Shown in pieces: positions 51,232 to 61,190 of a stretch of DNA of 64,000 bases (position 1 is the first letter of the stretch; each line of letters starts with the position of its first letter). Below the pieces are notes generated by a model that worked only from the letters and a program-made list of their open reading frames with translations, searched no databases and had not been told where the DNA came from. This DNA comes from Caldifarciminota bacterium. Lineage in GTDB: Bacteria; Hydrothermota; Tepidihabitantia; Tepidihabitantales; CAIPLT01. The stretch lies in assembly GCA_903865935.1 (NCBI GenBank), contig CAIPLT010000015.1, forward strand, positions 1 to 64,000, written 5' to 3'. A program made the translations under genes and the position numbers.

Positions 51232-53037
51232 ATGCTTAAAATAATTGTTGTATTTCTTTTGGTCACCATAAGTTTTTTATATTGTCAGGCAACAATCAAT
51301 AATATTTGTGATTCTGATACGTTTGGTTATTTTTATTTGGATAGCGACACTAATGTCGTGGGCGCGCCGGTCTTTCACTGGGTATCAATTTATAATCGTG
51401 GTACAAGAATCACCGGGCTTGATGATGATAATGTTAAGGGACCAATCCCTTTGGGATTCAGTTTTCCGTTTTATTGGGAGAATATTAATAATGTCGATAT
51501 CGGTTCTAATGGTTATATTTCTTATGGCGATAATTTTTTATCTGCCTTTCCGTTCCAATCTTTGCCGTCAGTTTCAAGACCGAACAATATAATTGCGCCA
51601 TTGATGTCAGATTTGGATTTTTCTACTGGTACTCCTTCTTGCTGGTACTGGACCAATGCCCTTGATACTTTTATTGTCGAGTTTGACAGCGTGCAATTCT
51701 GGTCATCAGTCGGTTTGAACAACTTTCAGATAATTTTTTCTAAGCGAGACAGCGCCATTACCTTTCAATATCTCAAAGTAAGCGGAGCTCCTTATGGTGG
51801 CTGGAACGCATTGAATAGTAACTCGGTTGGTATTGAAAACAATATCGGCAATGTCGGACTTACGTACTTAAAAGATGGTCTGCCCGCTTCGCATAATCTG
51901 CACGACTCGCTCGCAATCCGTTTTATCCGTACCATATTCAGTTCATTTGAGATGCATGATACCAAAGTCTTGTATGCCTTAAACAAACAATCGGGAGCTT
52001 TGTTTGCAATGCCCGGTAGTGTGATGAATATCTGGACCAAAGTCAAAAATATGGGAAACACTTATGAAGATTGGTATATGATATTGGCTCAAATTGCGGA
52101 CCAGGATTCAAACCTATTCTATTTTCACGACGAAGACATTTTTTGTCGGGTACCGGGCATGACTGATTCGATCATGTTTGACACGACCTGGATACCTTCG
52201 AGCACTGGCCAATATTGCCTTACGGTGCAAACTGCTTTAACCAGTGACATATGTCCCAGCAATGATACCATACAAGTCGAGCTGAGAATTATCGAAAATA
52301 ACAATGAACTTGCGTATGATAATGAACCCAAAGCCTTGTTCAGCTGGAACCGTCTGGCTGGTTTTGCCAATCAATTCGTACCTCCGCAATATCCGTGGTA
52401 TGTCAGGGGTGCTAAAATTTATGCTTCTGCCCCATCACCGACTGATATTTTAGTAAAAGTTTATGACGATAACGGACCGGATAATTCACCCGGTGATGCT
52501 TTAACGCAAACTACGATAACCGTTACCAATCCCAACTGGTATTTTATCCAATTCCCGGATCCAGGAATAACTATTAATGACGGTTCATTTTTCATCGGAA
52601 CGGTCTCACCGGTAGCTAATCAATTATCATTGGGATTAGATACAATCCCACCTTTTTCTCATCGACTCTGGGAATATACGGGCACATGGAATCTGAGTCG
52701 TTATTCTTTATCGCGCGAACTCTGCCTGCGCTCACTCACATTTGTTGGCATTGAAGAGCTGACAAGCGCGAACTCAACTTCATCTCAACCCAAAATCATT
52801 CCTAATCCTTTTAATAAAAGCACAGTTATTCGCTTTGCCAACCCGCTGCATCAGCACAAAACTTTACATATATATAATATAACTGGCACAATTGTTCGAA
52901 CCATTACTACCAAAGAAGAAAATTTGGTTTGGGATGGCAGAAACGATGCCAGGTTACGTCTGCCAAACGGATGTTATTTTATACGGTTTACCGACGAACC
53001 AGTGAATTACATTCGAAAAGTAATTATCGCGCGGTAG
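51232..53037 (+). CDS. Secreted protein with C-terminal sorting domain
   Basis: 601 residues. Signal sequence IIVVFLLVTISFLYCQA. The next region (GIPLGFSFPFYWENINN-like, exact KGPIPLGFSFPFYWENI, then VDIGSNGYISYG) is the nidogen-like or jelly-roll start found in secreted FCB proteins. A CARDB-like part at about 235-350 and a further beta-sandwich follow. A FlgD-like type A sorting domain closes it at 520-601 (IIPNPFNKSTVIRFANP ... NLVWDGRNDARLRLPNGCYF). Its 3' end overlaps the convergent radical SAM gene by 14 bases. Ligand unknown. Confidence 0.78.
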   Translation: MLKIIVVFLLVTISFLYCQATINNICDSDTFGYFYLDSDTNVVGAPVFHWVSIYNRGTRITGLDDDNVKGPIPLGFSFPFYWENINNVDIGSNGYISYGDNFLSAFPFQSLPSVSRPNNIIAPLMSDLDFSTGTPSCWYWTNALDTFIVEFDSVQFWSSVGLNNFQIIFSKRDSAITFQYLKVSGAPYGGWNALNSNSVGIENNIGNVGLTYLKDGLPASHNLHDSLAIRFIRTIFSSFEMHDTKVLYALNKQSGALFAMPGSVMNIWTKVKNMGNTYEDWYMILAQIADQDSNLFYFHDEDIFCRVPGMTDSIMFDTTWIPSSTGQYCLTVQTALTSDICPSNDTIQVELRIIENNNELAYDNEPKALFSWNRLAGFANQFVPPQYPWYVRGAKIYASAPSPTDILVKVYDDNGPDNSPGDALTQTTITVTNPNWYFIQFPDPGITINDGSFFIGTVSPVANQLSLGLDTIPPFSHRLWEYTGTWNLSRYSLSRELCLRSLTFVGIEELTSANSTSSQPKIIPNPFNKSTVIRFANPLHQHKTLHIYNITGTIVRTITTKEENLVWDGRNDARLRLPNGCYFIRFTDEPVNYIRKVIIAR

Positions 53038-53968
53038 TTGTTCTCACTCTGCGCAGCAGATCATTTAACCACCGCATAGTTGGAATATTACATAGCTGTT
53101 TAAACTCGACGAGTTTTGTACTAGTCCAATTTTTATGAATATAACTATCTTTTTCAAGAGTATCTAATGGCTGATAGCGCATCGCATAGGGATGTGCTTT
53201 CAGTGATGTGATTAAATTTACCCGATCCCATGCGTCTTCCGGTGTATCAGAAAATCCGTAAATGCAATAAATAATTATTTTTTCTGCTGGTTTAATTTGA
53301 TAATTCTTAAGCATTGCCAAAACATTTTTTAAGGTTGATTCGTTTTTAAGACTGTCAAACGTAAATCGCCAGCATACAAGATTCAGTTTTTTAAAGAAAA
53401 GCTCGATATGCCAGGATTCTAACAGTCTCGCATCTAGACCGTGAAGAAAATCGACTGCCGGCAGCGCGGAAAGTTTTTCGCAAGAATTTATAATATGTTC
53501 TTTTGAGCAGGCTAAAAAATTGGGGTCTAAAACAATCGGTGCTGGAATAAAATCATGGATTTCCTTTGTTTTTCCCTCAATCAATGGTATCGAACAGAAC
53601 TCGCAATTGCGGATACAACCGCGTGATGTATAGGTTGAAAGATACTTGCTTGGTTCAGAGTCAAATCGTGCATCCAGTCCAATTTTAGGTTTAATTCCAG
53701 TCTTGAGTAAAATATAATCGGCCATTACTGAAGCAGCTGGTCCGCCGATTTCAACCTTTGTACCAGCCGTAATTTGCTGCACCAGTTTTATCATGGCGGG
53801 AATGTTCCACGTGTATATCGCGCTTAAATATATATTATCGTATTTATTAATATTTTTTACATCAATCCCTGCTTTAGTAACATCATGACCATCCCGCTTG
53901 AGTCGGCTTGCAATCTTCTCGCAAGCGAGATTATAATCGCTGTCACAGTTTACTATTAGCGACTTCAT
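53024..53968 (-). CDS. Radical SAM protein, last gene of the unknown-product operon
   Basis: 314 residues. A compact N-terminal alpha/beta part (residues 1-105, with VEIGGPAASVMADYIL) looks like a reduced B12-binding-like fold. The radical SAM site is TSRGCIRNCEFCSIP at about 113-127 (C-x3-C-x2-C), then VLDPNFLACSKEHI and FTFDSLKNEST, which fit the B12-binding radical SAM superfamily. No target can be assigned. It overlaps the PaaK-like gene by 4 bases. Confidence 0.82.
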   Translation of the reverse strand: MKSLIVNCDSDYNLACEKIASRLKRDGHDVTKAGIDVKNINKYDNIYLSAIYTWNIPAMIKLVQQITAGTKVEIGGPAASVMADYILLKTGIKPKIGLDARFDSEPSKYLSTYTSRGCIRNCEFCSIPLIEGKTKEIHDFIPAPIVLDPNFLACSKEHIINSCEKLSALPAVDFLHGLDARLLESWHIELFFKKLNLVCWRFTFDSLKNESTLKNVLAMLKNYQIKPAEKIIIYCIYGFSDTPEDAWDRVNLITSLKAHPYAMRYQPLDTLEKDSYIHKNWTSTKLVEFKQLCNIPTMRWLNDLLRRVRTTTAR

Positions 53969-55275
53969 TCAATTTCTCTCGTCGGATAGGTTTGAAAAAA
54001 CTGTTTTAGCGGAAGGTCAATATCCGGTGCAGTTTCGATTGAGACACCAATTGAATCTCCTGCGTATTCTCGACACCGTTTAGCGAGAAAATTCTTGCGT
54101 GAGTCTGATAAAGAATTACTGATAATATAGATTTTAAGCAGGTCTTGTTTTTCTTGAACGATTTGATACTTTTTAATTTCCTTATTTTTCTCAATTATTG
54201 AAGTAAAAAATCCCGCTCTCAAAAACTGCCCATTAGGTGCGACAATTAAGTCGCTGACTCGTCCGTGTGTTATCCCGATTAATGGGAATCCGCTGCCGCA
54301 ACTACATTTTTCCTTGATTAAATGACCCAAATCACTGGTTTTATACCGTATGAACGGCATAGTGTAATTATCCAAATCAGTAACAATAATTTCATTATCC
54401 GCTGCAAACTCGATAAAATATGAATCAGTAAAAACATGCAAACCTTTGTGCATTTTACATTCCTGGGCAATTGCGGGAAATTCGGTCGTGCCATATAAAT
54501 CGAAAACTTCACCCTGAAATGTTTCCTCGATAAATTTGCGAGCCGGTATAGTCAAAACCTCGCCTGAAAGAATTATCTTTTTTGCAATAATCCCTTTGAC
54601 ATCCCACTTTCGGATATAAGTTCCCAGCGCAATAAGCGTTGACGGATAACTGTAGATTAATTTAGGATGATGTCGTCGAATTTTATCGAAGAATGTCTTA
54701 ATAATCTTCTCGTCCGGTTGAAATTGCTCTTCCAATACTTTAGGACAACATAATGGGGTTCTGCCGAATGATAATAATGCAGCATCTAAAACCAGTCGTC
54801 GTGTTAAGTAAGAGAAAAACTTATTTTTCTTATCGCGCAATGGCACCAATAGCACCCACGGTTCGCCAACTTCCGTTTGGGCAAAATCAAAGATTCTTAA
54901 GTTTCTCGCCAGCTCTAATGCAAAGAAATCTTTATCAACATAAAACATGAACGCGGGTCCGGTCGTGCCCGATGTGGTTTTTTTTATTAATTTTCTTTCA
55001 GGTTTGACCGCTACCATCCCGGTATCTTTTAGCTCTTGTTTTGATAAAGTCGGGATGTCTTTTAATTCTTGGAGGTATTTGTTGCCAAACTTTTTCTTGT
55101 AGAATGGAATGTTTTTTGATGCATACTCTAATAGTTTCTTTATTTTATTGGACTGGATAATTTCTAATTCTGATTTTGTTAGTGTGTTGTTCTTTTTAAG
55201 CTGGTGATAATAATCCAAAAAAGGATTGTTGAGTATGTTTGCAATATTTTTAAGCATCGCATGTCGGTTAATCAT
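53965..55275 (-). CDS. PaaK/CapK-like adenylate-forming ligase
   Basis: About 436 residues from the ATG at 55275 (a TTG at 55308 is also open). ANL-superfamily motifs: KKTTSGTTGPAFMF (phosphate loop), FDLYGTTEFPAIAQE, and TDLDNYTMPFIRYKTSDLG. A CSCGSGFPLIG cysteine pair follows, as in phenylacetate-CoA ligase and coenzyme F390 synthetase-like proteins. It should activate a carboxylic acid as an acyl-AMP. Many relatives sit in cell-surface polysaccharide clusters. It overlaps the B12 radical SAM gene by 8 bases. Confidence 0.85.
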   Translation of the reverse strand: MINRHAMLKNIANILNNPFLDYYHQLKKNNTLTKSELEIIQSNKIKKLLEYASKNIPFYKKKFGNKYLQELKDIPTLSKQELKDTGMVAVKPERKLIKKTTSGTTGPAFMFYVDKDFFALELARNLRIFDFAQTEVGEPWVLLVPLRDKKNKFFSYLTRRLVLDAALLSFGRTPLCCPKVLEEQFQPDEKIIKTFFDKIRRHHPKLIYSYPSTLIALGTYIRKWDVKGIIAKKIILSGEVLTIPARKFIEETFQGEVFDLYGTTEFPAIAQECKMHKGLHVFTDSYFIEFAADNEIIVTDLDNYTMPFIRYKTSDLGHLIKEKCSCGSGFPLIGITHGRVSDLIVAPNGQFLRAGFFTSIIEKNKEIKKYQIVQEKQDLLKIYIISNSLSDSRKNFLAKRCREYAGDSIGVSIETAPDIDLPLKQFFQTYPTREIE

Positions 55276-56638
55276 TTTTACTAGTCCATGCTTTGATAGT
55301 TTTAGCAAACAATGATTTCAATTCTTTCGGAGAGTTGATTGCTTTTGCGATGCGATTTTTAAGAAACCTGGCATTGCTGGACAAACTTTTTATATTGCAG
55401 GTCTCGGCATATGTAAAAATCTCTTTGAATTGATTGTGCAGTTTTTTATAATCAGGTGATTCTTTTTGTTCAAAGGCTGTTGTTCCCGGATACGGTTTAA
55501 ATATCGCAACCGACATTGTAGCACGAGTTTTTTCCCAGATATTTTTCATCATTTTAAAAGTCTGGTTTAAAGTCGTTTTGTTTTCACCCGGTAAACCGAT
55601 GATAAAGTCAGCATGCAATTTTATCCCAGCATTTTTTACCATTTTCATCAAAGTTTCAGTTTCCGCAATATTAATACCTCGTTCGGCATGGTCTAAAATC
55701 GCTTGCGACCCGGATTCAAACCCAATACACAGATTTTGACAACCCGCCCGTCTCATCAGTTTAAGAACTGCCAAATCAAATTGCCTGTGAATATCAGCTC
55801 GGGCACAGCACTGCCAGCGAATTTTTAATCCTTTGTCGAGAATCTCATTGCATATCGCCTGCACCCGTTTTGGATCTAAGGTAAAATTGTCATCCGCAAA
55901 ATTATAATCTCGGATCCGATATTTTGAATACAGATAAATAATCTCTTCTAAAACATTTTTAACCGAGCGATACCTTATTTTCTTTTTCCAGATTATCGGC
56001 GAAGAACAATACGCACATGAATGATTACATCCGCGGGAAGTGTGAATTTGCCCTAAAGCTGTTTTCGGATAGTTTGCAATATCGATTAATAAATCCCGAT
56101 TATCGTATGGTATATCATCTAAATTTGTTATTTCTGGTCTTGCTTCAGTAACATTTATTCTGCCATTCTTCTTAAATGCTATCCCTTTCACATTGACTAA
56201 GTCGCTTTTGTTATGTATCGATTCAATAAGCTCTACAAATGTAATTTCACCCTCACCGTGTACTAAATAATCAAAGTACGGATTTATCAATGTTTGTTCA
56301 GGCATTGCAGTCGGGTGAATCCCACCGACTATTGTTGTAATTTGTTTATCAACTTCTTTGGCAGTTCTGGCAATGTCGATTGCTGATTGTAAAGCATCAG
56401 TCGGAAATCCAAGTCCTAAAATGTCTGGCGAGTAATTTTTTAATATATTTTTTACATTAATAATCGTATCGCCGGGAAAATCCGAAGAAATAAAACTTGC
56501 ATTGTACGCTTTTACTTCCAAACCGTGCTTTCTTAAAAACCCTCCGATTGATAATAGTCCCATCGGAATTAGTATTGGAAGCTTTCTCGACAATGTAGAC
56601 AGCGGAGCAATCAAAAGTATTTTCGCCGGTTTTGTCAT
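55268..56638 (-). CDS. B12-binding-domain radical SAM enzyme
   Basis: 456 residues. N-terminal cobalamin-binding-like Rossmann domain at about 5-140 (IPMGLLSIGGFLRKHGLEV, PDILGLGFPTDAL, IVGGIHPTAMPEQTL). The radical SAM core starts at about 195 with HTSRGCNHSCAYCSSP (C-x3-C-x2-C), then NFADDNFTLDPKRV and GFESGSQAILDHAERGI. Such class B enzymes methylate or rearrange unactivated carbons in lipids, sugars and natural products. It overlaps the glycosyltransferase gene by 4 bases. Confidence 0.9.
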   Translation of the reverse strand: MTKPAKILLIAPLSTLSRKLPILIPMGLLSIGGFLRKHGLEVKAYNASFISSDFPGDTIINVKNILKNYSPDILGLGFPTDALQSAIDIARTAKEVDKQITTIVGGIHPTAMPEQTLINPYFDYLVHGEGEITFVELIESIHNKSDLVNVKGIAFKKNGRINVTEARPEITNLDDIPYDNRDLLIDIANYPKTALGQIHTSRGCNHSCAYCSSPIIWKKKIRYRSVKNVLEEIIYLYSKYRIRDYNFADDNFTLDPKRVQAICNEILDKGLKIRWQCCARADIHRQFDLAVLKLMRRAGCQNLCIGFESGSQAILDHAERGINIAETETLMKMVKNAGIKLHADFIIGLPGENKTTLNQTFKMMKNIWEKTRATMSVAIFKPYPGTTAFEQKESPDYKKLHNQFKEIFTYAETCNIKSLSSNARFLKNRIAKAINSPKELKSLFAKTIKAWTSKND

Positions 56639-57738
56639 TCAATAAGTCCTTTTCTTTTTGCCAGATTTTGATAAATAAACTCAAGTTGACCCATCATCTG
56701 CTCAATTGTAAAATGCTTTTTTACCCGTTCCTTTGCCGCCTCGCCCATCCGTTTTGCTTTTACTGGATTTTCTAAGATTTCGATTATTGCGGTTGACAGT
56801 TCGTTGACATTATTTGACTTCACAAGTATCCCGGTCACTTGGTCCTCAACTAATTCTGAAATACCACCAACTCTTGATGCGACAACCGGAATGCCATAAG
56901 CCATTGCCTCCAGAATCGACACCGGAAGCCCTTCCGAATTGGTCGCAAGCACAAAAACTGTAAGATTTGACAATATTTGTCTAATATCTTTCACAAAACC
57001 GTTCACAATGAAATGCGAAGTTAATCCAAGACTGCTGATAAGTTTAATATTTTTATCCATTGTTCTCCCGCTACCAACTAAGATAAAATTCGCTTGTGGG
57101 AAACTCTCTAAGATTTTAGGTGCGGCTTGAATTAATAAATCCTGTCTTTTAAACCGATTTTGTGCCGCAATCATACCAATCATAGGCAATTGTTTCTTGT
57201 TTTGCTTTTCTGTATTTACCCATGTCAAATCTATTCCGTTATGAATAACTACTATTTTATTTTCAGGAATTCGGTCTCTTTTTATCAGAAGTTCTTTTCC
57301 TTTGTGAAAAACTGAAATGTATAAATCGACCCATCGCAAAGTTAATCGATCAAGCCATGAATGAAAAGGTTTACGCCAATTATCCTCGGTTCGCTGCCCG
57401 CTTATAATAATCGGTGTCTTTGCTAATTTGGCAGCAATTCTGCCGCCGATATTAGTCCAAAATCCGTACAGATGAATAATATCAATCTTATTTTTCTTTA
57501 AGAATCGGGATAATTTAATGAATGCGGAAATGAAATGAATCGCATTTGTTATCTTAAATAATACACTTTGTGCCCTTCGTTTCTTTACTTCATTTAAAAA
57601 TTCGCCACCGGGGAAGAATGCACCAACATATACCGTAAATTGTTGCTGGTCTACTTTATCCAGGAACCGCAAAATCATCGTTTCGGTCCCGCCTATATTA
57701 GATCCGGCATTAAGGTGCAACAGCTTTATTTTGTGCAT
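56635..57738 (-). CDS. Glycosyltransferase family 4 protein
   Basis: 367 residues, GT-B fold. Start LLHLNAGSNIGGTETMILRF (glycine-rich acceptor loop), VIHNGIDL in the hinge, and the donor-binding SEGLPVSILEAMAYGIPVVA with the E-x7-E motif. It transfers a sugar from a nucleotide-sugar to a lipid, glycan or protein acceptor on the cytoplasmic side. It overlaps the TPR protein gene by 29 bases and the radical SAM gene by 4. Confidence 0.92.
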   Translation of the reverse strand: MHKIKLLHLNAGSNIGGTETMILRFLDKVDQQQFTVYVGAFFPGGEFLNEVKKRRAQSVLFKITNAIHFISAFIKLSRFLKKNKIDIIHLYGFWTNIGGRIAAKLAKTPIIISGQRTEDNWRKPFHSWLDRLTLRWVDLYISVFHKGKELLIKRDRIPENKIVVIHNGIDLTWVNTEKQNKKQLPMIGMIAAQNRFKRQDLLIQAAPKILESFPQANFILVGSGRTMDKNIKLISSLGLTSHFIVNGFVKDIRQILSNLTVFVLATNSEGLPVSILEAMAYGIPVVASRVGGISELVEDQVTGILVKSNNVNELSTAIIEILENPVKAKRMGEAAKERVKKHFTIEQMMGQLEFIYQNLAKRKGLIE

Positions 57739-59620
57739 TTCTTATTTTTAAATCTTCGATTAATTTCTGAATCTTTGTTAAATTAACTGTATCTGTGTTC
57801 TGATACTTGAGTAAGTTTTGAAATGATTGTATCGCTTTACCATATTCTCTTTTCTGGGAATAAGCCAAGCCGAGGTTATAATAAATACGAGACGGCTGAT
57901 TCGTTAAGCTTAATGCAATTTCAAACTCTTTTATTGCTTCGTCATATAAACCTTTTTTCTCATATTCGATACCCAGATCGTTATGGGCTTCCCCTAACTT
58001 CGGATTTTGAAAGATTGCCCGTTGAAATTCGCTGATTGCCTGATCAGCTTTGCCAACACTTCGATACGCCACTCCTAATGAATAGTGGAGCGAAGCATCC
58101 TGACTGAGGTTGCAGTCCCGAATCGCAATTTCGAAATTAGAAACTGCCGCATCATATAATCCGGTCTTTTGTTCGACCATGCCTAATGCCGCATAACTCT
58201 CCGCTGACTTTGGATCTAAATTAATCGCGGTCTTTAGATTTTCTGTTGCTTTTTTGTTATCGCCAGTTTTATAATATGTGATGCCAAGATTGTAATATGG
58301 CTTGGCAAATGTCGGCGCCAGTTGTATTGCTGTATCAAATTCTTTAATTGCTTCTTGCGTCTTCCCGGATTCGAACAAACCAACACCGACATTATTATGT
58401 CCAAACACTGATTTGGGGTTATTTTTTAATGTTGCAAACCAAAGTGTGTACTCAGACTTGAAATCAAAATTTCTTTTAATTGTATTAAACGAATATAAAA
58501 TAAGCATTATAACTAATATAAAACTTGATATAACTTGCGTTGTTTTTCTATTGTAGCATTCGGAAAACAACCAGCCCAATATCAAACAAAATCCCAACGA
58601 CGGTATGTATAAATATCGTTCGGCAACAAAATATGTCTTGGGCAAAATATTCAGAACTGGTAACAAGCATATTAAAAACCAGACCAGACCAAAAGAGATA
58701 ATTCTATAACGACGAAAAGTAATTATCGCAAGAAAAACAAACATAAAAAACAGCATCAAGCAAAAAAGGAGCCCATTTTGGAAGATTGAATTATACGCTG
58801 GAAAATAATAGTCAATATTTAACCGATAGGGAAAGATAAGTAATTTTACATATTGGGCAAACCCTTTAAGCTGGGTAAGTAGAATTGAAGCATAAGTCCG
58901 ATTGCCGGATAAAGCATGACCGAACGAAACCGCATCATAACCGGAAATTTTAAAATTCCAGCGCGGTGACGGTAGGGAAAAAATGATTAGAAATAGCCCA
59001 AGCAGCACAAGATATGGAAGATAGTGCTTTATTTTGATTTTATTCCTTTCAAAATACAAATCATATAAAATCAGCAGTAATGGAAAAACAAAAGCTACCT
59101 CTTTTGAACTTAAAGAGATACCAAAAAAGATAACGCTTAACGCTAATGACCAGTAATTCTTAGCATTTTTCTGTTTAATATAGAAAATTAAACCAAGCAG
59201 CATGAATAACATCGCTAAAATTTCTTGTCGATGCGAAACAATTGAAACTGCTTCGGTGTGGACTGGATGCACTGCAAAAAGTAAGGCAGTCATAAATGCC
59301 AGAACTTTTTTTCGCAACATAATATTTACAAGAAAATAGATACTTATTGAAACCAATGTGTTTAATAATAAATTTGTAAGATGAAATCCAAATGGTTTTA
59401 ACCCCCAAGTCTTATAATCAGCATATAGAGTAACTGTTTCAGTTAATCGATATCGGTGACAGGACGAAAAAAGATTACTAAGGTTTTGAATCCAATTATT
59501 GTTGACAATTTCCCAGGAGTCATCATACACGAAGCCATTTTTAAGTGTGTTAAAATAGACAATAAAAGATATAGCAATAATGATTAAGACGAATAATAAA
59601 TGTCTTCTTACACTGCTCAT
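57710..59620 (-). CDS. TMTC/GT39-like membrane protein with C-terminal TPR repeats
   Basis: 636 residues. About eleven membrane helices at 8-400 with the luminal motif FVYDDSWEIVNNNWI near the N-terminus and HPVHTEAVSIVSHRQEI, both typical of TMTC-type and related GT-C proteins that act on dolichyl- or polyprenyl-linked sugars. TPR units follow at about 410-625 (VGVGLFESGKTQEAIKEFD and five more). First gene of the 53-59.6 kb operon. The promoter is TTGAAA-17-TATATT, with only about 7 bases of leader. Confidence 0.85.
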   Translation of the reverse strand: MSSVRRHLLFVLIIIAISFIVYFNTLKNGFVYDDSWEIVNNNWIQNLSNLFSSCHRYRLTETVTLYADYKTWGLKPFGFHLTNLLLNTLVSISIYFLVNIMLRKKVLAFMTALLFAVHPVHTEAVSIVSHRQEILAMLFMLLGLIFYIKQKNAKNYWSLALSVIFFGISLSSKEVAFVFPLLLILYDLYFERNKIKIKHYLPYLVLLGLFLIIFSLPSPRWNFKISGYDAVSFGHALSGNRTYASILLTQLKGFAQYVKLLIFPYRLNIDYYFPAYNSIFQNGLLFCLMLFFMFVFLAIITFRRYRIISFGLVWFLICLLPVLNILPKTYFVAERYLYIPSLGFCLILGWLFSECYNRKTTQVISSFILVIMLILYSFNTIKRNFDFKSEYTLWFATLKNNPKSVFGHNNVGVGLFESGKTQEAIKEFDTAIQLAPTFAKPYYNLGITYYKTGDNKKATENLKTAINLDPKSAESYAALGMVEQKTGLYDAAVSNFEIAIRDCNLSQDASLHYSLGVAYRSVGKADQAISEFQRAIFQNPKLGEAHNDLGIEYEKKGLYDEAIKEFEIALSLTNQPSRIYYNLGLAYSQKREYGKAIQSFQNLLKYQNTDTVNLTKIQKLIEDLKIRNAQNKAVAP

Positions 59621-59633
59621 TTTTGAATAATTG

Positions 59634-59662
59634 AATATAGGTTAGGAAAAAGAGATTTTCAA
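59634..59662 (-). promoter_or_regulatory. Promoter of the TMTC-like/radical SAM operon
   Basis: Minus strand TTGAAA (59657-59662), 17-base spacer, TATATT (59634-59639). The ATG at 59620 follows 13 bases later, with no Shine-Dalgarno sequence. Confidence 0.6.
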
Positions 59663-59685
59663 GTATTATTTTACTATAAAATGAA

Positions 59686-60420
59686 TTAACGCTTTACAAT
59701 GATTGCAATATAAATTGGACCTTTAGAATCAATGAAATCTTGAACGTGCCAATCCGTACCATTTAGCATCTTTTGAATCTCGGATTTGGCAGCTAACCAA
59801 TAATTAAACCATGGCGATATATAATTCTGATATCTAACTCGGATGCGAACTTCACCGCCAAATTTACCCCTTAAACGGTTTTGCCTGTGGTATTGAGTAT
59901 GGTGTAGCTCTTTAGTTCCGTACGGATCTAATGTTTCAGCAATGATTTGCGCTTTATCATTGGTGATATCGCTAATCCTTTTTAATAGATGCCTGCCGTG
60001 TTTTAAGTTCTCGAACAGCCCAAAGTTATTACCGAGCATCAGAATTGTATCAAATTTGCCGATTTTTGGGTTGAGCTGGTTTGCTGAAATCAGTTTAGTC
60101 TTTTTAAGACCGCGAAGTTTGCAAACTTTGAGTGCATAAGGTGAAGTGTCAATGCCCAAAACATCAAACCCTTTTTTCTGAAGATATAGAGAATGCCTGC
60201 CCGCACCACAGCCAATATCAATAACCCTGCCCTTAACATATCTCATCGCTCTTTTTATATGTTGAGACCAATCCTTATATTCGAAAAGATATAATTTTGG
60301 ACCATCAGACGAATCAATGTAACCATCGTCTCTTTCAATTATTTCTGACACCTGCTTTCCTTTATAATAATCATACATCGCCCAACCTTGGGCATCTTGT
60401 GATTTTTTCAAAACACTCAT
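59686..60420 (-). CDS. SAM-dependent methyltransferase
   Basis: 244 residues, class I Rossmann fold. SAM motif [16 protein letters not shown] at about 65-79, acidic strand-2 end [13 protein letters not shown], and motif [14 protein letters not shown]. The C-terminal sheet ([11 protein letters not shown]) suits a small-molecule substrate. Its ATG overlaps the stop of the second methyltransferase gene by 4 bases. Target unknown. Confidence 0.88.
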   Translation of the reverse strand: MSVLKKSQDAQGWAMYDYYKGKQVSEIIERDDGYIDSSDGPKLYLFEYKDWSQHIKRAMRYVKGRVIDIGCGAGRHSLYLQKKGFDVLGIDTSPYALKVCKLRGLKKTKLISANQLNPKIGKFDTILMLGNNFGLFENLKHGRHLLKRISDITNDKAQIIAETLDPYGTKELHHTQYHRQNRLRGKFGGEVRIRVRYQNYISPWFNYWLAAKSEIQKMLNGTDWHVQDFIDSKGPIYIAIIVKR

Positions 60421-61160
60421 GATTTTATCGCCTCGATAACAATTGATTGTGGAATTAACAAATTCTCTTTTAAATTAGGATGTACTTTCAATCCCTGTTT
60501 AGTCGGTTTCGGTTCATGGATACGGCTTATTAATAAATCCGCGTCGTATAAAGCGTTGGTATAATCAGAAAGAGACCGATGAAAACTGGTCGTTTTGAAA
60601 TGTTTGGTTAATCGCTTCATTTTCCAATAGAGCGGATACGCTTTTGCGGTAAAATAGTCTTTGACTGTATAAGATATGCCGTCGCGCCCGACGTTTCTCT
60701 CAAAACAAGGGTGGGGCATCGCAAAAATAAACCGTCCCTGGGTCTTTAAGACTCGTTTTACTTCTTTTACCGCTTTCTTGTAATTGTTCATATCCTGCAA
60801 AGCCATGAAACAGACAACAATATCAAATGTGTTATTTTTGAAACGACCTAAGCGTGATGCATTTTGAATAAAATATTCAATGCCCATTTTATTATTATTT
60901 TCTTCTTCTTGGGCATATTTAATCTGGTTTTTTGAAAAATCAATACCCGTAACTTTAGCTCCTTTTTTAGCCATGATTCTTGAATTATATCCTTCGCCAC
61001 ATGCTAAATCTAACACTTGTTTCCCTCGGATATTGCCTAAAATCTTAAACATTCCAGGATTATTCATGTAATACCGGCAATGGTCTTTACCGGTTCGGAC
61101 AAAATCTAACCAGGCATCAGCTGATTTATCCCATTCTTTTTGAATGAGGTGTTTTATCAT
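60417..61160 (-). CDS. SAM-dependent methyltransferase (Methyltransf_11-like)
   Basis: 247 residues. Motif [34 protein letters not shown], and post-motif [13 protein letters not shown]. The middle section ([13 protein letters not shown]) is typical of ubiquinone/menaquinone-type or small-molecule methyltransferases. It is coupled to the 59686 gene. Together with the neighbouring operon it may modify the same product, but that is inference. Confidence 0.88.
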   Translation of the reverse strand: MIKHLIQKEWDKSADAWLDFVRTGKDHCRYYMNNPGMFKILGNIRGKQVLDLACGEGYNSRIMAKKGAKVTGIDFSKNQIKYAQEEENNNKMGIEYFIQNASRLGRFKNNTFDIVVCFMALQDMNNYKKAVKEVKRVLKTQGRFIFAMPHPCFERNVGRDGISYTVKDYFTAKAYPLYWKMKRLTKHFKTTSFHRSLSDYTNALYDADLLISRIHEPKPTKQGLKVHPNLKENLLIPQSIVIEAIKS

Positions 61161-61190
61161 AATTTTATTTTAAATTATTAAATGTGAAAG

